Positions 1 through 11,365 of a stretch of 64,000 nucleotides of DNA are shown piece after piece. Origin of the DNA: Oopsacas minuta (Eukaryota > Porifera > Hexactinellida > Lyssacinosida > Leucopsacidae); the NCBI GenBank assembly GCA_024704765.1, contig JAKMXF010000344.1, forward strand, positions 139,276 through 203,275, in the 5' to 3' direction. Within the stretch, counting starts at the first letter, position 1. Every line of letters starts with the position of its first letter. The position numbers were made by a program, and so were the translations under genes. Below the pieces are notes generated by a model that was given only the letters and a program-made list of their open reading frames with translations, did not search any database and was not told the origin of the DNA.

Positions 1-1036
1 TAGACACATAAGTAGTTTACTGAAACCACGACCAAAGTCTAATCCAAGCTTGAAATGAAGATCATGTACCGATATTTCTCCGCTGATATTAAAGATCTTT
101 TCTATCAGGGCATCGATATTGCAACATCTCACTATCCAGGAGTTCCTAAATTCTGACTTGTATTTCTCTTTACTATAGTCCAGCTCAATCTGGATGCATT
201 CGAATATTTCGTCGCACAACAAATGTCGTTCTCTATAGTAGCTATCCATTGATGGACATGGTGCTCCAACATCTCTAATAATTCGAGTTACTACCTTTAA
301 CTGCTTATTAGACAATGACATTCCTGAACACTTCAAATTCGTGATGTGAGAGAAATCCATTTTTGGTACTTTAGCTGGACGTTCGTCAGTACTGGAAAGG
401 AGATAGAAAGATGAAACGGATTCCCACCTGAAGTTTTGGGCAAATGAATTGAAGATTTGTTGTGGCTGCATTCATGTAATCTTTGGTATACATTATCACC
501 AACAATGTATCAATAGCGTTATGGTGTTCCAACATATTATGTGCGTTGGTAATCAATGTCTTTTTCAAACAGATATGACTAACTCCAGGACTAACACGAC
601 TGGCACATTTGTTACATATCTTGATCGTCTTTTGAGGTGAATTGATTGTTGGTCTTCCTGGCTTTATATGAATTATCGAAGATGAAGCTTGATTCTTGCG
701 ACCGAACCTGGAACTCTCGGTACACATTGAACATAAGTTCCCAATGCGGCAGGTATTTAAGCGCGTGTTACGAATTAAGGGCCAATCATATCGTGCGGGT
801 GTTTTCCTCGTCGTATCCCCTGAGGACAGAGTAAACAAGTAGGGCTTACAAGTATTACACACGATATAAGGGCGATTATCTTCTAAAATATTGATTGGTC
901 CCAAATATTGGTTGTATAATTCACCTAACTTTGTGTCCTTTAGGTGATTATTCCTCAAAACAATTTTGCCAACTTTCGAACAACACCAGCGACAAATTCT
1001 AGTTTTTGCATGTTCATGTTTCGTTTCTTCACTCAT
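1..1036 (-). pseudogene. Cysteine-rich repetitive (mobile-element-like) gene, 5' part, runs off the left edge
   Basis: An ATG at 1036 opens a 216-codon frame ending at 386. Seen: paired Cys motifs, C15/C18 with C60/C63 (CRWCC and CNTC) and C102/C105 with C141/C144 followed by H154 and C156 (SHIC), spaced like two zinc-binding modules. The frame stops at 386, but coding character continues leftwards in another frame from about 475 to base 1, including the strings STDERPAKVPKMDF and FKLGLDFGRGFSKLLM. The switch is a frameshift or an unresolved intron: a CAG|GTGGG donor lies at 428/427 but no acceptor restores the frame. Known: this Cys layout plus a K-L-G-x-D-x-G-x-G-F block occurs in uncharacterised multi-copy genes of copepods, aphids and cnidarians. 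Inference: part of a mobile element. No molecular function can be assigned. Confidence 0.45.
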
Positions 1037-1799
1037 TTGCTTTACCTGAATTAATCAATAATTACACGTATATATCCTAAATGTAATATCATACAAGTAC
1101 TACTTAGCTAGATTGAAAACTATTGCGTAAATTCCTACGTTTCATTTTGTTGCCATGGTAATGACATTTTGGATAGGAATTCGTTAAAAACAGCAATTCT
1201 ATTAGGTAACTAGTAATTAAATTGAATTCTAGAAAGAAGTATATCAGCGAAGAATCATGATAATATACTAAAAATGGAGATATGTTAAAATTATTGTAGC
1301 CAGAATTTTTTGATTTCATAAATTTTTGTATAATCTGTAAAACAATTTTAATGGTAGGAAAATTTTTGGCAGCGTATATTCGGATTCCTCATAAAATTCT
1401 GTATAAGAAAGTGAAAAAATCTCAACGACCTCATTTTTTTTGTCGTAATGTTTTTTCAGTTACCCTTGCGATGAAGAAACTTGTTGCTTTCGCTTTAAGT
1501 TCCATCAAGCCCTTGATGTAGGTATTTCTGGTGGAATAGAGCCATCTTGCAGAAACTTAAACATTTTACCAAATTCTTTTGACTCCATGGAAAACTTTCG
1601 CTAAATTTTATAAAATACTTGGTAAATAATTATGTAAAATAGAAAGTAGAAATGTACAAAGGGATTTCAAGTAGTTCGTAACCCTAGCTATTGCTATTAA
1701 TGTTTAACCACATGTATTTACTATTTGCCTCTAATTTATAGCTTAGATTTTCGTCTATTTAGGACACTATACTTTGTGGAAATTGATCTAATATTTTTT
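1037..1799. other. AT-rich spacer, no gene seen
   Basis: Low-complexity AT-rich DNA between the cysteine-rich gene and mariner 1. The only open frame is a short one on the minus strand (1104-1319) with no recognisable motif. Confidence 0.5.
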
Positions 1800-3015
1800 G
1801 AGATACACCCTTTTGAAGATAGGTTATAGCAACCACAGAGGAATTTATGGCTTCAAAATCTGATGAATTTCTACTTGAACAAAGAGCATACATCAAAATA
1901 CGCTCATTACTCGGCGATATGCCAAGGAATATCCACCAAGATTTAGTACAGGTATATGGTGGGGAGGTCTGTTCGGAATCAACCGTTAAGAAGTGGAGTC
2001 TACGTTTTCGTGAAGGTAGGGTGTCGGTTGAAGATGACCCTCGGATGGGGCAACCTATAATTGCTACCACTGAAAACAATATTGCTCTTGTAGCTGAAAT
2101 GTGTGACTCTGATCCCCATATTACAATAGAGCAGTTAGCTACCAGCCTAACCTTGTCAACGGGAAGTGTTCATGCAATTCTGACCAAGCATCTTGGTATG
2201 TCCAAGGTTTGCTCACGTTGAGTCCCACATTTGTTGAATCAGACTCAAAAGAAGACCCGGGTGAGAATTGCAAAAAAATTGCTTGAAAAGTATGATCAAT
2301 GTGATGAGAGGCGACTATTTGAAATATGTACCGGTGATGAGACGTGGATAAGATATTCAGAGCCAACTCGCAAAGAACAGAACAAGGTATGGATTGTAAA
2401 AGGGAGTTCTCCCCCAGCACTACCAAGACCGGATCATTGGGCCACCAAAGTAATGTACACCATATTTTTCGATGCACATGGTCCGGTCTGTCAAATCTGT
2501 ACTCCTAAGGGGCAAACAGTTACCGGGCACTTTTATGCAACAGTTGTTCTTCCGGAAATCGAAAACCATCATATTGAACGTCGGCCAGCCACGGGTCTTA
2601 GAGGAATCAAAATTTTGCATGATAATGCCAGACCGCACAAATCTAAGGAAGTCAAGGAAAAGATTGCTTCTATAGGTCTTGAGGAATTGGAACATCCACC
2701 CTATAGCCCTGACCTAGCACCTTGCGACTTTTGGCTGTTCGATGGGCTCAAAAAGCACCTGGCAGGTACAGTTTTTGGAGAACGGATGCAAATTGGAAGG
2801 GCCATCCAACGGTACCTCAGAGACATACCACAAGAAGAGTATAAGAAAACATTTTTCAAGTGGATAGAGCGTTTGAAGCTTGTAGTTGAGTACAAGGGAG
2901 ACTACTTTGAGCATTTATAGTAGTATTTGAGGCTTATCTCACTTATATAACACAAATATTCTAAGAGTTACTAATTAAATGAATACCCTTTGTACATTTC
3001 GGAGAGGGTGTATCT
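1800..3015 (+). mobile_element. mariner element 1, nearly intact
   Basis: The left end (GAGATACACCCT at 1800-1811) is matched in inverted orientation by AGGGTGTATCT at 3005-3015. These are the inner, best conserved parts of the terminal inverted repeats; the outermost bases have diverged, so the exact TA target site is uncertain at the left. A TA follows the right end at 3016-3017. The interval holds one mariner transposase frame (1847-2920). The length of about 1.2 kb is normal for mariner. It lies just left of a second, unrelated mariner in the same orientation. Confidence 0.75.
1847..2920 (+). pseudogene. mariner (DD34D) transposase, one in-frame stop
   Basis: A single reading frame runs from the ATG at 1847 to the TAG at 2918-2920, about 357 codons, interrupted once by TGA at 2219-2221. 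The context KVCSR-stop-VPHLL falls where mariners read (A/S)RWVPHLL, so the stop is most simply a TGG to TGA change. The N-terminal part contains two helix-turn-helix stretches (around residues 5-60 and 80-120). The C-terminal part has the catalytic motifs TGDETW, HDNARPH and YSPDLAPCDFWLF. The spacing between the second and third Asp is exactly 34 residues, which is diagnostic of mariner DD34D. Transposases of this family cut and paste the element at TA sites in the nucleus. All three catalytic Asp residues are present, so only the nonsense codon visibly disables it. Confidence 0.85.
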
Positions 3016-3181
3016 TAGAAGAAAACTAGAATTTGCAGTTCGTATATATTGGCTGAGAGTTTGTGACTATTGTCATGACAAACTGAAACTAATAGAATTT
3101 ACACAGATTTCTATGGATTCTAACTGCCCTAAACTATCATATTGCCTCAAAATATAATAGATGTTGAATATCTATGGTATG

Positions 3182-4486
3182 CGAGGGGCACTCGAAAAGT
3201 TTTGCCGTTTGATATGATACTATTAATCTGTCGGATATTTTTCCGCATCCATCATTTCAGACATATCTTTTTAGTCTATTTTGAAACTTTCATTCATTTA
3301 TCTCTTCTACTTTCATAAATTAGATAATTTTAGTATACATGCCTTCAAAAATATTTAAATCTAAATCAGATCTCACAAAACTTGATTTTCGAACAATGAT
3401 TTTGATCTTATTCAAACTACAGAAGACAAGAGTAGAAATCTATGAATCTTTACAGGAACATTTCCCGGATATAGCTCCTTCTCTAAGTATAGTTGAACGA
3501 TGGTACAGGGAATTTATTCACGGAAACTTTGTTCTCGAAGATGCTCCTCGTTCACGAAGACCGAATATTTCACATAATGAAGAAAATGTTAACGAAAGGC
3601 TAGATCTAATTACTAAAGATCCTTATATTACGTACGCTCAGTTAGGGTATGAAACCGAGTTATCATCGGGGACAATTAATATCATTTTGCACAAAGAGCT
3701 TTGTGTTAGAAAGTTGAGTGCCCGATGGATCCCCCATTCTTTGAACTTACAGCAAAAATATCCCGCATAGACTTTTGCAAAATTATGCTCAAAAGGTTTG
3801 CTAATGGAAGTTCAAGAGCTGTTTCTGAGATCCCTACAGGTGATGACACATGGATATACCATTATGATCCAGAAACAGGGCGAATGTCAAAAGAGTGGGT
3901 TGAAGAAGATGCCCCACCTCCAACCAAAGTACGGAGGGCTAGATCTGTAGGGAAACAAATGTGGGCGAGTTTTTCAGATCTAGTGAGTTTGTCGAAAAAG
4001 TTGCTCTCGAAGATAGAAAGACTGTTACTGCCGACTGGTACACTACAGTGGCCTACCCAAAGTCATCACAGCAATTGCGTCACAGCGGGAGAAGACAGGC
4101 ATTTGAGGTATTCTTCATCATCATGATAATGCATCATCGCATACGGCAATCAGAACTCGTGAGTTTTTGGAAAATTCTGGACTCAAAACATTACCTCACC
4201 CGCCGTAGAGTCCTGATTTAACCCCTTTCCACTTCTGGTTGTTCCCTAGACTCAAAGATCAATTATGTGGGAGGAGATTTTCGACTAATGAGGAGTTAAG
4301 AGGGGCACTTTGCCAAGCGATTGGGGACATACCCAAAGAAGAGTGGAAAAATGTTTTGATAATTGGTTTACCAGAATAAAACAATGTATAGATTATCAAG
4401 GAGAGTAATTTGAAAAATGTGAAAGTCAATTTTTTTATTACTATCTGATATATCGGTCAACGTCAAAACTTTTCGAGTGCCCTTCG
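3182..4486 (+). mobile_element. mariner element 2, degraded coding region, good terminal repeats
   Basis: The left end GGGGCACTCGAAAAGTTTTG (3185-3204) is matched by the inverted right end CAAAACTTTTCGAGTGCCC (4464-4482), about 25 bp of terminal inverted repeat with few mismatches. TA follows the right end at 4487-4488 and another TA lies near the left end (3178-3179). The size of about 1.3 kb fits mariner. The repeats differ completely from those of mariner 1 beginning 1.4 kb to the left, so the two are separate families or lineages. Confidence 0.82.
3339..4409 (+). pseudogene. mariner transposase relic with frameshifts
   Basis: The frame opens with ATG at 3339 and shows a mariner N-terminal helix-turn-helix region ending in the family motif SARWIPHSL. 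Frame changes follow near 3765 and again around 3960 and 4120. Catalytic motifs survive in pieces: TGDDTWIYHY (first Asp), HHDNASSHT (second Asp, about 4120) and SPDLTPFHFWLF (about 4210). The third Asp, normally in P-x-D-F-W-L-F, reads His, and a stop precedes SPDL. It is therefore dead by several independent lesions, unlike mariner 1. Confidence 0.78.
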
Positions 4487-5762
4487 TAATTGTACAGGGT
4501 CTTAAAATATTATACAAAATACCTATAATGATTAATATTGTGAATGTTGATTATTGTGATTATATGCACTTAGCCTTCAGAATTGTTTCCTCACCCTATC
4601 CTTAAGCAACTATCAATTCTCCTAAAATTCCATATCCTAGGATTAATCTTTTTAACAAAAATATTAATAGTTCATGCAAATATATAATAACTCACAAATG
4701 TCTAACTGGCAGGCTAGTAGTGTAGTTCGTTCCTCTTGGTCGTGATTCTTACCAATCAACTGAATCATTAGTCGTTAAATTATGAACGCCGCTTTTGCCC
4801 CAGATTTTCTTTGAAAGTCAGGTGAGGGTAAGGTTAGGTCGTTCCCTTACCATTTGACAAGCCTAGCCTGTAGTTAACCAAAACTGGACACTCTTCATCT
4901 CTCCGAAAAATTAGTCGCTGGAAGCCAGGTCTGGACTATACCTTGGGTGAGGGAGCATTGGAAATTTTGTTTCTCTCTATGCATAATGAGCATTACATTC
5001 CTTAATTTTTTTAACTAACTCGGTTTAAGCATCTCCATTTACCATTACAAAATGTTGATCTCTTTACGCTTATGTATGTATACAGTGTAGCTTGCCTATG
5101 AGCAAGTCGTATTTTCACAAATTTCCTTTGCTTTCCTGCAAACTCCAGTATTAGAAGTATTGTTCCAGATACAAAATGGTATGTAATTCTTTCAGAACCT
5201 TGCTATCAGGCGAATATTACTAATGCTCGAATTGGCGAGAGGCGAACACCACTTTGTATACTGCTAACCTCTTTAATTCATGTGAACATTATTAATTAAA
5301 GGGGATGGTTAAGGGATGAGTGAAATTTGGTTTCTTAATCCGACGTTGCTACCTGAGTATTAATTTCCAGTCTGCTTCATATTCATAATTATTCGTGAAA
5401 TTAGTGAAATTTTTATTCACTATGTTTGTATTCTCTAGATTTTTCTATATATTATTTTGTAATTTGAAGTATTCTGCTACAATTATTATTTGTAGTTTTA
5501 GTTTCCTCCTACCTTTGCAAACAAGAGAAATCTTTGAGTGTCAATTATATTTATCCTATGTTAGTATTAAAAGTATCTGTTGTCTTATTAGATTCTTATC
5601 ATTCCTCACCAATGCTTTGAACTATTTATCTATAATTTGTAAGAATAACAATGAATAATTGTATCACCCTGTTGGAATTTCAATGTTTATTGTTTTGACA
5701 CATTTTGACAGTGTTCTTTATCCATTCACTTCTGTTCTCCTAAATATCTCTTTTCCTCTTAG
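4487..5762. other. AT-rich stretch ahead of the first visible PKC exon
   Basis: No coding or repeat signal recognised. Presumably part of the intron upstream of the C1-domain exon. The last 30 bases (CTCCTAAATATCTCTTTTCC and the following TTAG) form a polypyrimidine tract and the acceptor AG at 5761-5762. Exons for the C2-like domain, the first C1 domain and the start of the second C1 domain are not seen in the window and should lie to the left. Confidence 0.5.
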
Positions 5763-6081
5763 TTTTTCATCCTTGACATTTTGTGAATTATGCGGTCAAG
5801 TCTTATGGGGTTTGTTCAGGCAAGGAATGCAATGTGAAGTTTGTGGAGTGACCTGCCATCGTAGATGTAAATCTGATATGCCTAATTTATGTGGAGTTAA
5901 TCAAAAATTATTAGCTGAAGCCCTTCTTGTTATTAAGTCCCAGAAGCATTCTACTAAGGGAAAGAATACAAACGAAGATCAAGAGGAAAATAATATTGAT
6001 GATAAGGTTATTCGATCTAAAATGCCATTACCTGATCTTCCTCCCCACGACACTGACAACCGTCAATTCCCTGGATCCAAG
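5763..6081 (+). CDS. Novel protein kinase C, C1-domain exon
   Basis: Exon bounded by an acceptor AG at 5761-5762 after a pyrimidine-rich tract and by a donor AAG|GTAAAT at 6081/6082. It encodes most of a C1 (phorbol ester/diacylglycerol-binding) zinc domain: LTFCELCGQVLWGLFRQGMQ, then CEVC, CHRRC and NLCG, giving the C-x2-C, C-x2-C, H-x2-C and C ligands. The first His must lie in the preceding exon, as the exon starts with the third base of a codon. NLCGVNQKLLAEAL follows directly, a signature of the C1B domain and hinge of PKC delta/theta. The remaining ~50 residues are a charged, low-complexity V3 hinge. Known role of the family: membrane recruitment by diacylglycerol, calcium-independent. 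The exon ends in phase 0, matching the kinase exon at 13287. Confidence 0.88.
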
Positions 6082-6959
6082 GTAAATCTGGAATTTTCTT
6101 ACATTTCCATTTAGAGTGGAAACCGTATATATCAAATGATATTTTGCACAACTTTCCTTTCTTATATTGAATTTTGCTATTAGGCGCACTAATTACCATT
6201 CAAAACCCCACTCTATATCCATGAAAAACATTGCCAATATGGGGTTTACTATAAGACTCATTGCTGATGGGCTGTTTCCATTGTATCTTTACTATCTTTG
6301 TGGCAGTTCCCTTACTATATCCATACTTTTGACTGCAATATTTATATATTAAGTATAGTTGAGATCTTCGTAAAACAGGACTTGCAACTCACATGTTTTT
6401 CATAAAACCATTGCCAGGGGCGCCTATAGGCATCCGCACTATAGGCATAAGCATATATTGAATTTATTAGTTCAATTATCGCTGGGGTGAGCAGCCTACT
6501 TCCTATTGGCTATAGTCTGGCCCGCCAGCCACACCAGTAATTACTATATAATTGCTATCAAACATAAATCTGCCGAAATACAAACTATGGTCTCAAAGAT
6601 ACCAAATTTGACTTAAATTCTATTACAGACCCACAACTTATTAGTCTCTTAGCTAAAATGCCTGAATAACCTCCACATATTTCTCACTCGCTCTACTAAC
6701 TCGTCAGAAAGATGTATTTATGCGTTTACAATAACTGCTCTTGCCAGTTGCATATAATGATTGCTCATGCTATCCTTCAACATATATGTAATAAAACATA
6801 TGCTATTTTGTATCAGGCAAAAATATCTTGCGAGGATTCCACCTTTGAAAATACGTCAAATTTTTAAGTCTTTCCCTCATTTAATAGTGATGGGGTTATT
6901 GCAACTATACATTTATGTATGACCTATTTAAATGTTGCCTGTCAACCTACGAATATCAA

Positions 6960-8140
6960 TCCATATATGGCGATAATTTGAGGAATGTATACAAACATTT
7001 TCCTAGTAAGCATATATCTGTTGAACTTTGCCATTCTTTGATGCCTTGTAGAACTTCAAATATTGCTTGCTTTCATTTCAAAGTTAAATTAAGAAATGAT
7101 CTAAGGACTTTTTCACAAAATATACCAAAATTTGTTACAAATATTTAGATCGTTTATGAGTAACAGGAGCGACCATGGATAATACGTTTATGGGAATATC
7201 CAAATATAACTTGATAATTATTATTGTTAAATAAATATAGCCAGTCATGGCCTACGGTGATACATGCTGCTGAATCATAGTATACAGTCCAGTTTTTGAA
7301 GAGTCGATATTTGCAAAGGCAATACTTGTGATAGGCCTTAGGAATGTATTATCAACATATATAATTGTATTGTCAAAGTATACATATTTGTCGTCAAATT
7401 TGTGATTAGTCATCATCTGATCGCACAGTGTGCTATATTTACTACAACAAGTTCAAATTTTGAAGCTGTATTTAGACATTGTTTTCAAGATCTATAATGT
7501 CTATGTAATTGGCATAGATTATGATGAATTTATGTAGTTAATTCGAAAAATTTCAAAATTGCATTACCATAGGACACAGGAATGTGATCACATTCCAATC
7601 ATGTTATCAAAATTCTGCGAATCAACTAATTGATTCATCATAATCTATACCAATTAGATATTAGATCTTGAAAACAATTTCTAAATACAGTTTAGAAACT
7701 TGCTTTTGTTGCACTAATATAGCACATTCGCGACCTCAAGATAACTAATCATATATTTGACCACATACTTGTATACTTTGATACTACGTGGATCAAACGT
7801 AATTTCAGTTTATAAGCCTTTACAAATTTCAGCTATTCAAAACTGGGCTCTCATTTTCCCATGATTCGGTCGCATGACTGTACATTCTTGAAAGACTTTT
7901 ACGATTATCGAGTTATATTTCCACATTCGTATAGATGTATTATCCATGTTCGCTCCTGTAACTCAAGGAGTAGAGAATTACATGATGACAAATTTTTGAT
8001 ATTTTTTAGAAAAACATCGAAATTACACTTTATAATATTTGACGTTCTACAAGGTATCTGCGAGGCAAATTTTCACATCTATTCTTACCTGGTAAATATT
8101 TTGGGATATTGCTTAATATCTTTAGACATATTTATTGAAA
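6960..8140. repeat. Large imperfect palindrome (foldback), ~550-bp arms
   Basis: The centre is an exact 18-bp palindrome, GGAATGTGATCACATTCC at 7579-7596. Arms can be followed outward on both sides: AATTGGCATAGATTATGATG (7508-7527) pairs with the complement at 7655-7636; GTAACAGGAGCGACCATGG (about 7160) pairs with the complement near 7960; CTTGTAGAACTTCAAATATT (about 7048) pairs near 8050; and CCTAGTAAGCAT (7002-7013) pairs with 8092-8081. Pairing fades beyond about 6960 and 8140. The arms differ by many substitutions and small indels, so the duplication is old. There is essentially no unpaired spacer. It lies in a transcribed intron, so the pre-mRNA could form a long double-stranded stem. 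No terminal motif or target duplication identifies a transposon. Confidence 0.75.
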
Positions 8141-9517
8141 TTTGTTGTTCTACGAATATTATATACATTTATTCGCAGAAGAATGCTAATGATGAAACTA
8201 GAAACAAACGAATAAACGAACTGATAACTAATACAAAGTAGACAACTCTTTTTAGAAACGGTTTATATACACAGGAACCGAAACACTGACAAGAGATATT
8301 CCCATTCAAGTACTCAAATTGTGAATTCATTATCTAGACAACACTAGAGTAAAGCCTGATACTAATCTATACAAAAATCATTACCGCAGTTTGAATACCC
8401 CAATAATCCTTGATCCCAGTAAGAATTTTGAACTAGAATTCCAAATACAACAATTATATTGTATATATATCACTAATTAATATGATCAAAGCCTACTATA
8501 GATAGGTGCTGTTTCATAGTATTGTGAGACGTATGGTAGAGTGAGACACTAGCATGAGACAGCCATGAATATGCTATTAATTATCCAATTGATTTCTTTA
8601 GATGCTATAGTAGATAGAGACCATGATCAATTATTTTAGTTCGTTTTTTCATTTGAAATTGATAATTTAAATATATCTATAATGAGAATGTACCCAATTT
8701 CTTGATTTTCACTTCAGAGCCGTGGATATTGAGAATTACGATCTCATCTGTATATTTTAGGGCGGTCGAAGCAGAGAATTATTGTAATTAAAACTCTCAG
8801 GAGACATCATGGGTTCCGACTGGATCCCAGTACGCATATGGCTGGTTGACATGACATTATTATTGCCTTCCCTGACTCAGGAGCATGCATCTGGTTATGA
8901 TTTTTGGGACCACAATCGGAGGGCTACCACTATATTGAATATCCCGAGTACATTTGTGCCCCACTCGGACAACGAACTAAAATTTCAAGTCATTGCCAAT
9001 GGAAATTCTTTACTGTATGTTGTTTGTGCAGTACAGATTCTGGATTAGAAGATCCCAATTCAAAAAGTGCTCAGCGGTGCCATTTGGTCCGCCTCTATAT
9101 TTTTTATGTTAATTAACATACGTACAGTTTGTCCCATTATTATTTAGAATTTTGTTTTCTTAATCCATTGTCTATATCAATACTATATTTAGTTCTTTTT
9201 CTAGACTGTTAGTGCATGTATGTAGATGTTCAAAAATGATTGCGAGTCAGCATGAGTCGAATTTTTTACAAATATTGTCCTATGTTAATATCTTTTATGA
9301 TGTCGTCAAGGTAATCAACATTTTTGACATACTTTCTTAATCAGTGTTTTTTGTTGAAAATATTTGCTCAGCATATTTGTTGTGCCTTATAATGAGAAGA
9401 GTATACAGATAAAATTCCTATGGAAGATAAAAGTATACACCCAAGGATATTTCTCAGTTGGCGTCGCTCTTGCTACAGTGTACAGTGTGAAATCCAAGAT
9501 CCAGGCTACCGCGTCGA

Positions 9518-9975
9518 TTGGACATTGAACTGGAGGTGGAAGGCCATCTAAACTCGCTCCACAAATATGTAGCAGCATTACCCAATAAATTCTATGGAGG
9601 CCAATTATTTCTCTCAGATTTATGGCTAGCAAATACCGGTCAAAGTCCCGTAAAATACACTAACTCGTTGTTTGCAAGAATTAGATTACGCCAAGCCAAA
9701 TCCGACTCCTATTCTAATGTTATCTGAGAAGGAGCGATTGAGAAGGCTTGAATTGTGTCACATAAATTTCGAAATGACCTGGGAAGACACTATCTTCGCT
9801 GACGAAGCATCCATCTGGATAAATAAAGGCGAGTTCGTTTGTGGACCAAGAAAGGCAGCATCAGGATTGTCCCAACAGTAAAACACGCCCAGGAATACAT
9901 TTATGTGCAGCATTTTCATCGCCGGGCACCTTCTAATTGTGGATTTTCAGGGATAATCATACTAATTTTCGTCAT
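9518..9975 (+). pseudogene. IS630/Tc1/mariner-superfamily transposase fragment
   Basis: Two overlapping frames carry RLRRLELCHINFEMTWEDTI followed by FADEASIWINKG. The F-A-D-E-A-S-I-W string looks like the first catalytic Asp block (F-x-D-E) of Tc1-type transposases, preceded by the usual basic R-L-x-F-C region. The frame then shifts and motifs for the second and third acidic residues are not visible. No terminal repeats were found. Most likely an old internal fragment; the exact family is unknown. Confidence 0.45.
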
Positions 9976-11107
9976 TATTTTATCATTTTGACGCTACACG
10001 AGGTATACACTTTATATTATGGCCAAGGCATAGGAAAGTAAACGTGCAACTGATGCTGAATGAATGTTTTCCGATGGTTCCCTGATCTCCATCATGTTCT
10101 AAGCCAGGATCCTCCAGGTGCAGAGCTGGCAACGTTGAGCAATCTTTTATTCCGATGAACGTTAGGGCGTGTCGGCCGCCTTTGTGGTGATTCTGCTCCT
10201 ATTCTCGTCTCAAGTGATTATCTAGGAGTGTCAGAACCTCCTCTAGGCGCACGATTTATATAAAATGTATTTTAAGAGCTTGTAAATTGAGGATCTTTCC
10301 CTATACCGTAATGATAATTCCATATTTAGACTTATGGCAATTCAGGAAGTGGAGTGCTAAGAGCGTGCTTAGGATACGCTGAATAACCCCTGTTTATACT
10401 ATATCAGAAACTGAGAATAGAACTATTCAAAACTTCATAGCTACTTTGCTATTTGAATAGGAGCCCGATCGAAATATATAATACATGTTCTCCCTGTGGG
10501 GTATCGGATAATCTATAAAATCTCAGACTCTGCCTTTTGACTAAATGCATATTTCATGCCCATATTTAGATTGTTGAACACTTATGATGTGTCTAGAGGT
10601 CAAGTGTTGTTAATCGAGGGTCACTATAAGGGTATCAACTGTTCCTCTTCAATTTTTTATCTGAGAAGATATGTTTTTCTTACTAATTCACAATGTGACT
10701 CATTTCCAAAATTCTTTCTTTCTTTCGATTAGAAATTACTGACGTCTGGATTTTCGAGTTATGACCACCTTTTGTACCTCCTAAATATGACCGTAATCTG
10801 CGATACCTTAAATTCTTCAGCAAATATACCTAATATTAGCATCCTTCATTAAAAATTGGCAAAGCTATTCACTTTTGGCATTTCTAGACATTTTGAGAAA
10901 TTTTAACTTTTGTAAGGTCAAAATTTCGAAAATATTTCGACTTCGTTCTATCTGCGCTTGTTTTTCTGCCTCAGGCCTTAGCTTCAAACACAGAGTTATT
11001 TTCTTTAAAGGTTGTAATCAATACATTTCAATTTCTCATAACTTCACACCGACGTAACTTTGGAATTTTTGGTGCTACAGGTTCATAGCCAGTTTCTTTG
11101 GATATGC

Positions 11108-11365
11108 CCTGTTGCATAGATTTCCTAGACATCTGAATAGAAAGTGTATGTACAAGGTGTTCGGGTAATCGTGGATGTACCATATTGAGATTTCGGCTAC
11201 AGGTTCACAGTTGCTCCAATATTTGTAACATATTGTATAGGATTTCTTTCAACCTTCTCCCTTGCCTTGATTGAACTCCATCGTTAAATCAGATGTTTCC
11301 GAATCTAGTGGATGTAATTGACGCTGGTCCGTTCATACAAATGACTGCGAGATCTATGCAACAGG
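11108..11365. repeat. Possible MITE with 14-bp inverted ends
   Basis: CCTGTTGCATAGAT at 11108-11121 is repeated exactly in inverted orientation at 11352-11365. The next ~25 bases inward also match partly. The interior has no coding signal. I see no target-site duplication, so assignment to a superfamily is not possible and chance cannot be fully excluded. Confidence 0.4.

Noticed and set aside
1759-2079. Minus-strand open frame over mariner 1
   Set aside because: Reverse-complement shadow of the mariner transposase; no independent motif.
8809-9116. Two overlapping plus-strand frames in a GC-richer patch of PKC intron 1
   Set aside because: No recognisable domain, no splice-site pair fitting the kinase phase, and the hinge length is already satisfied without an extra exon.
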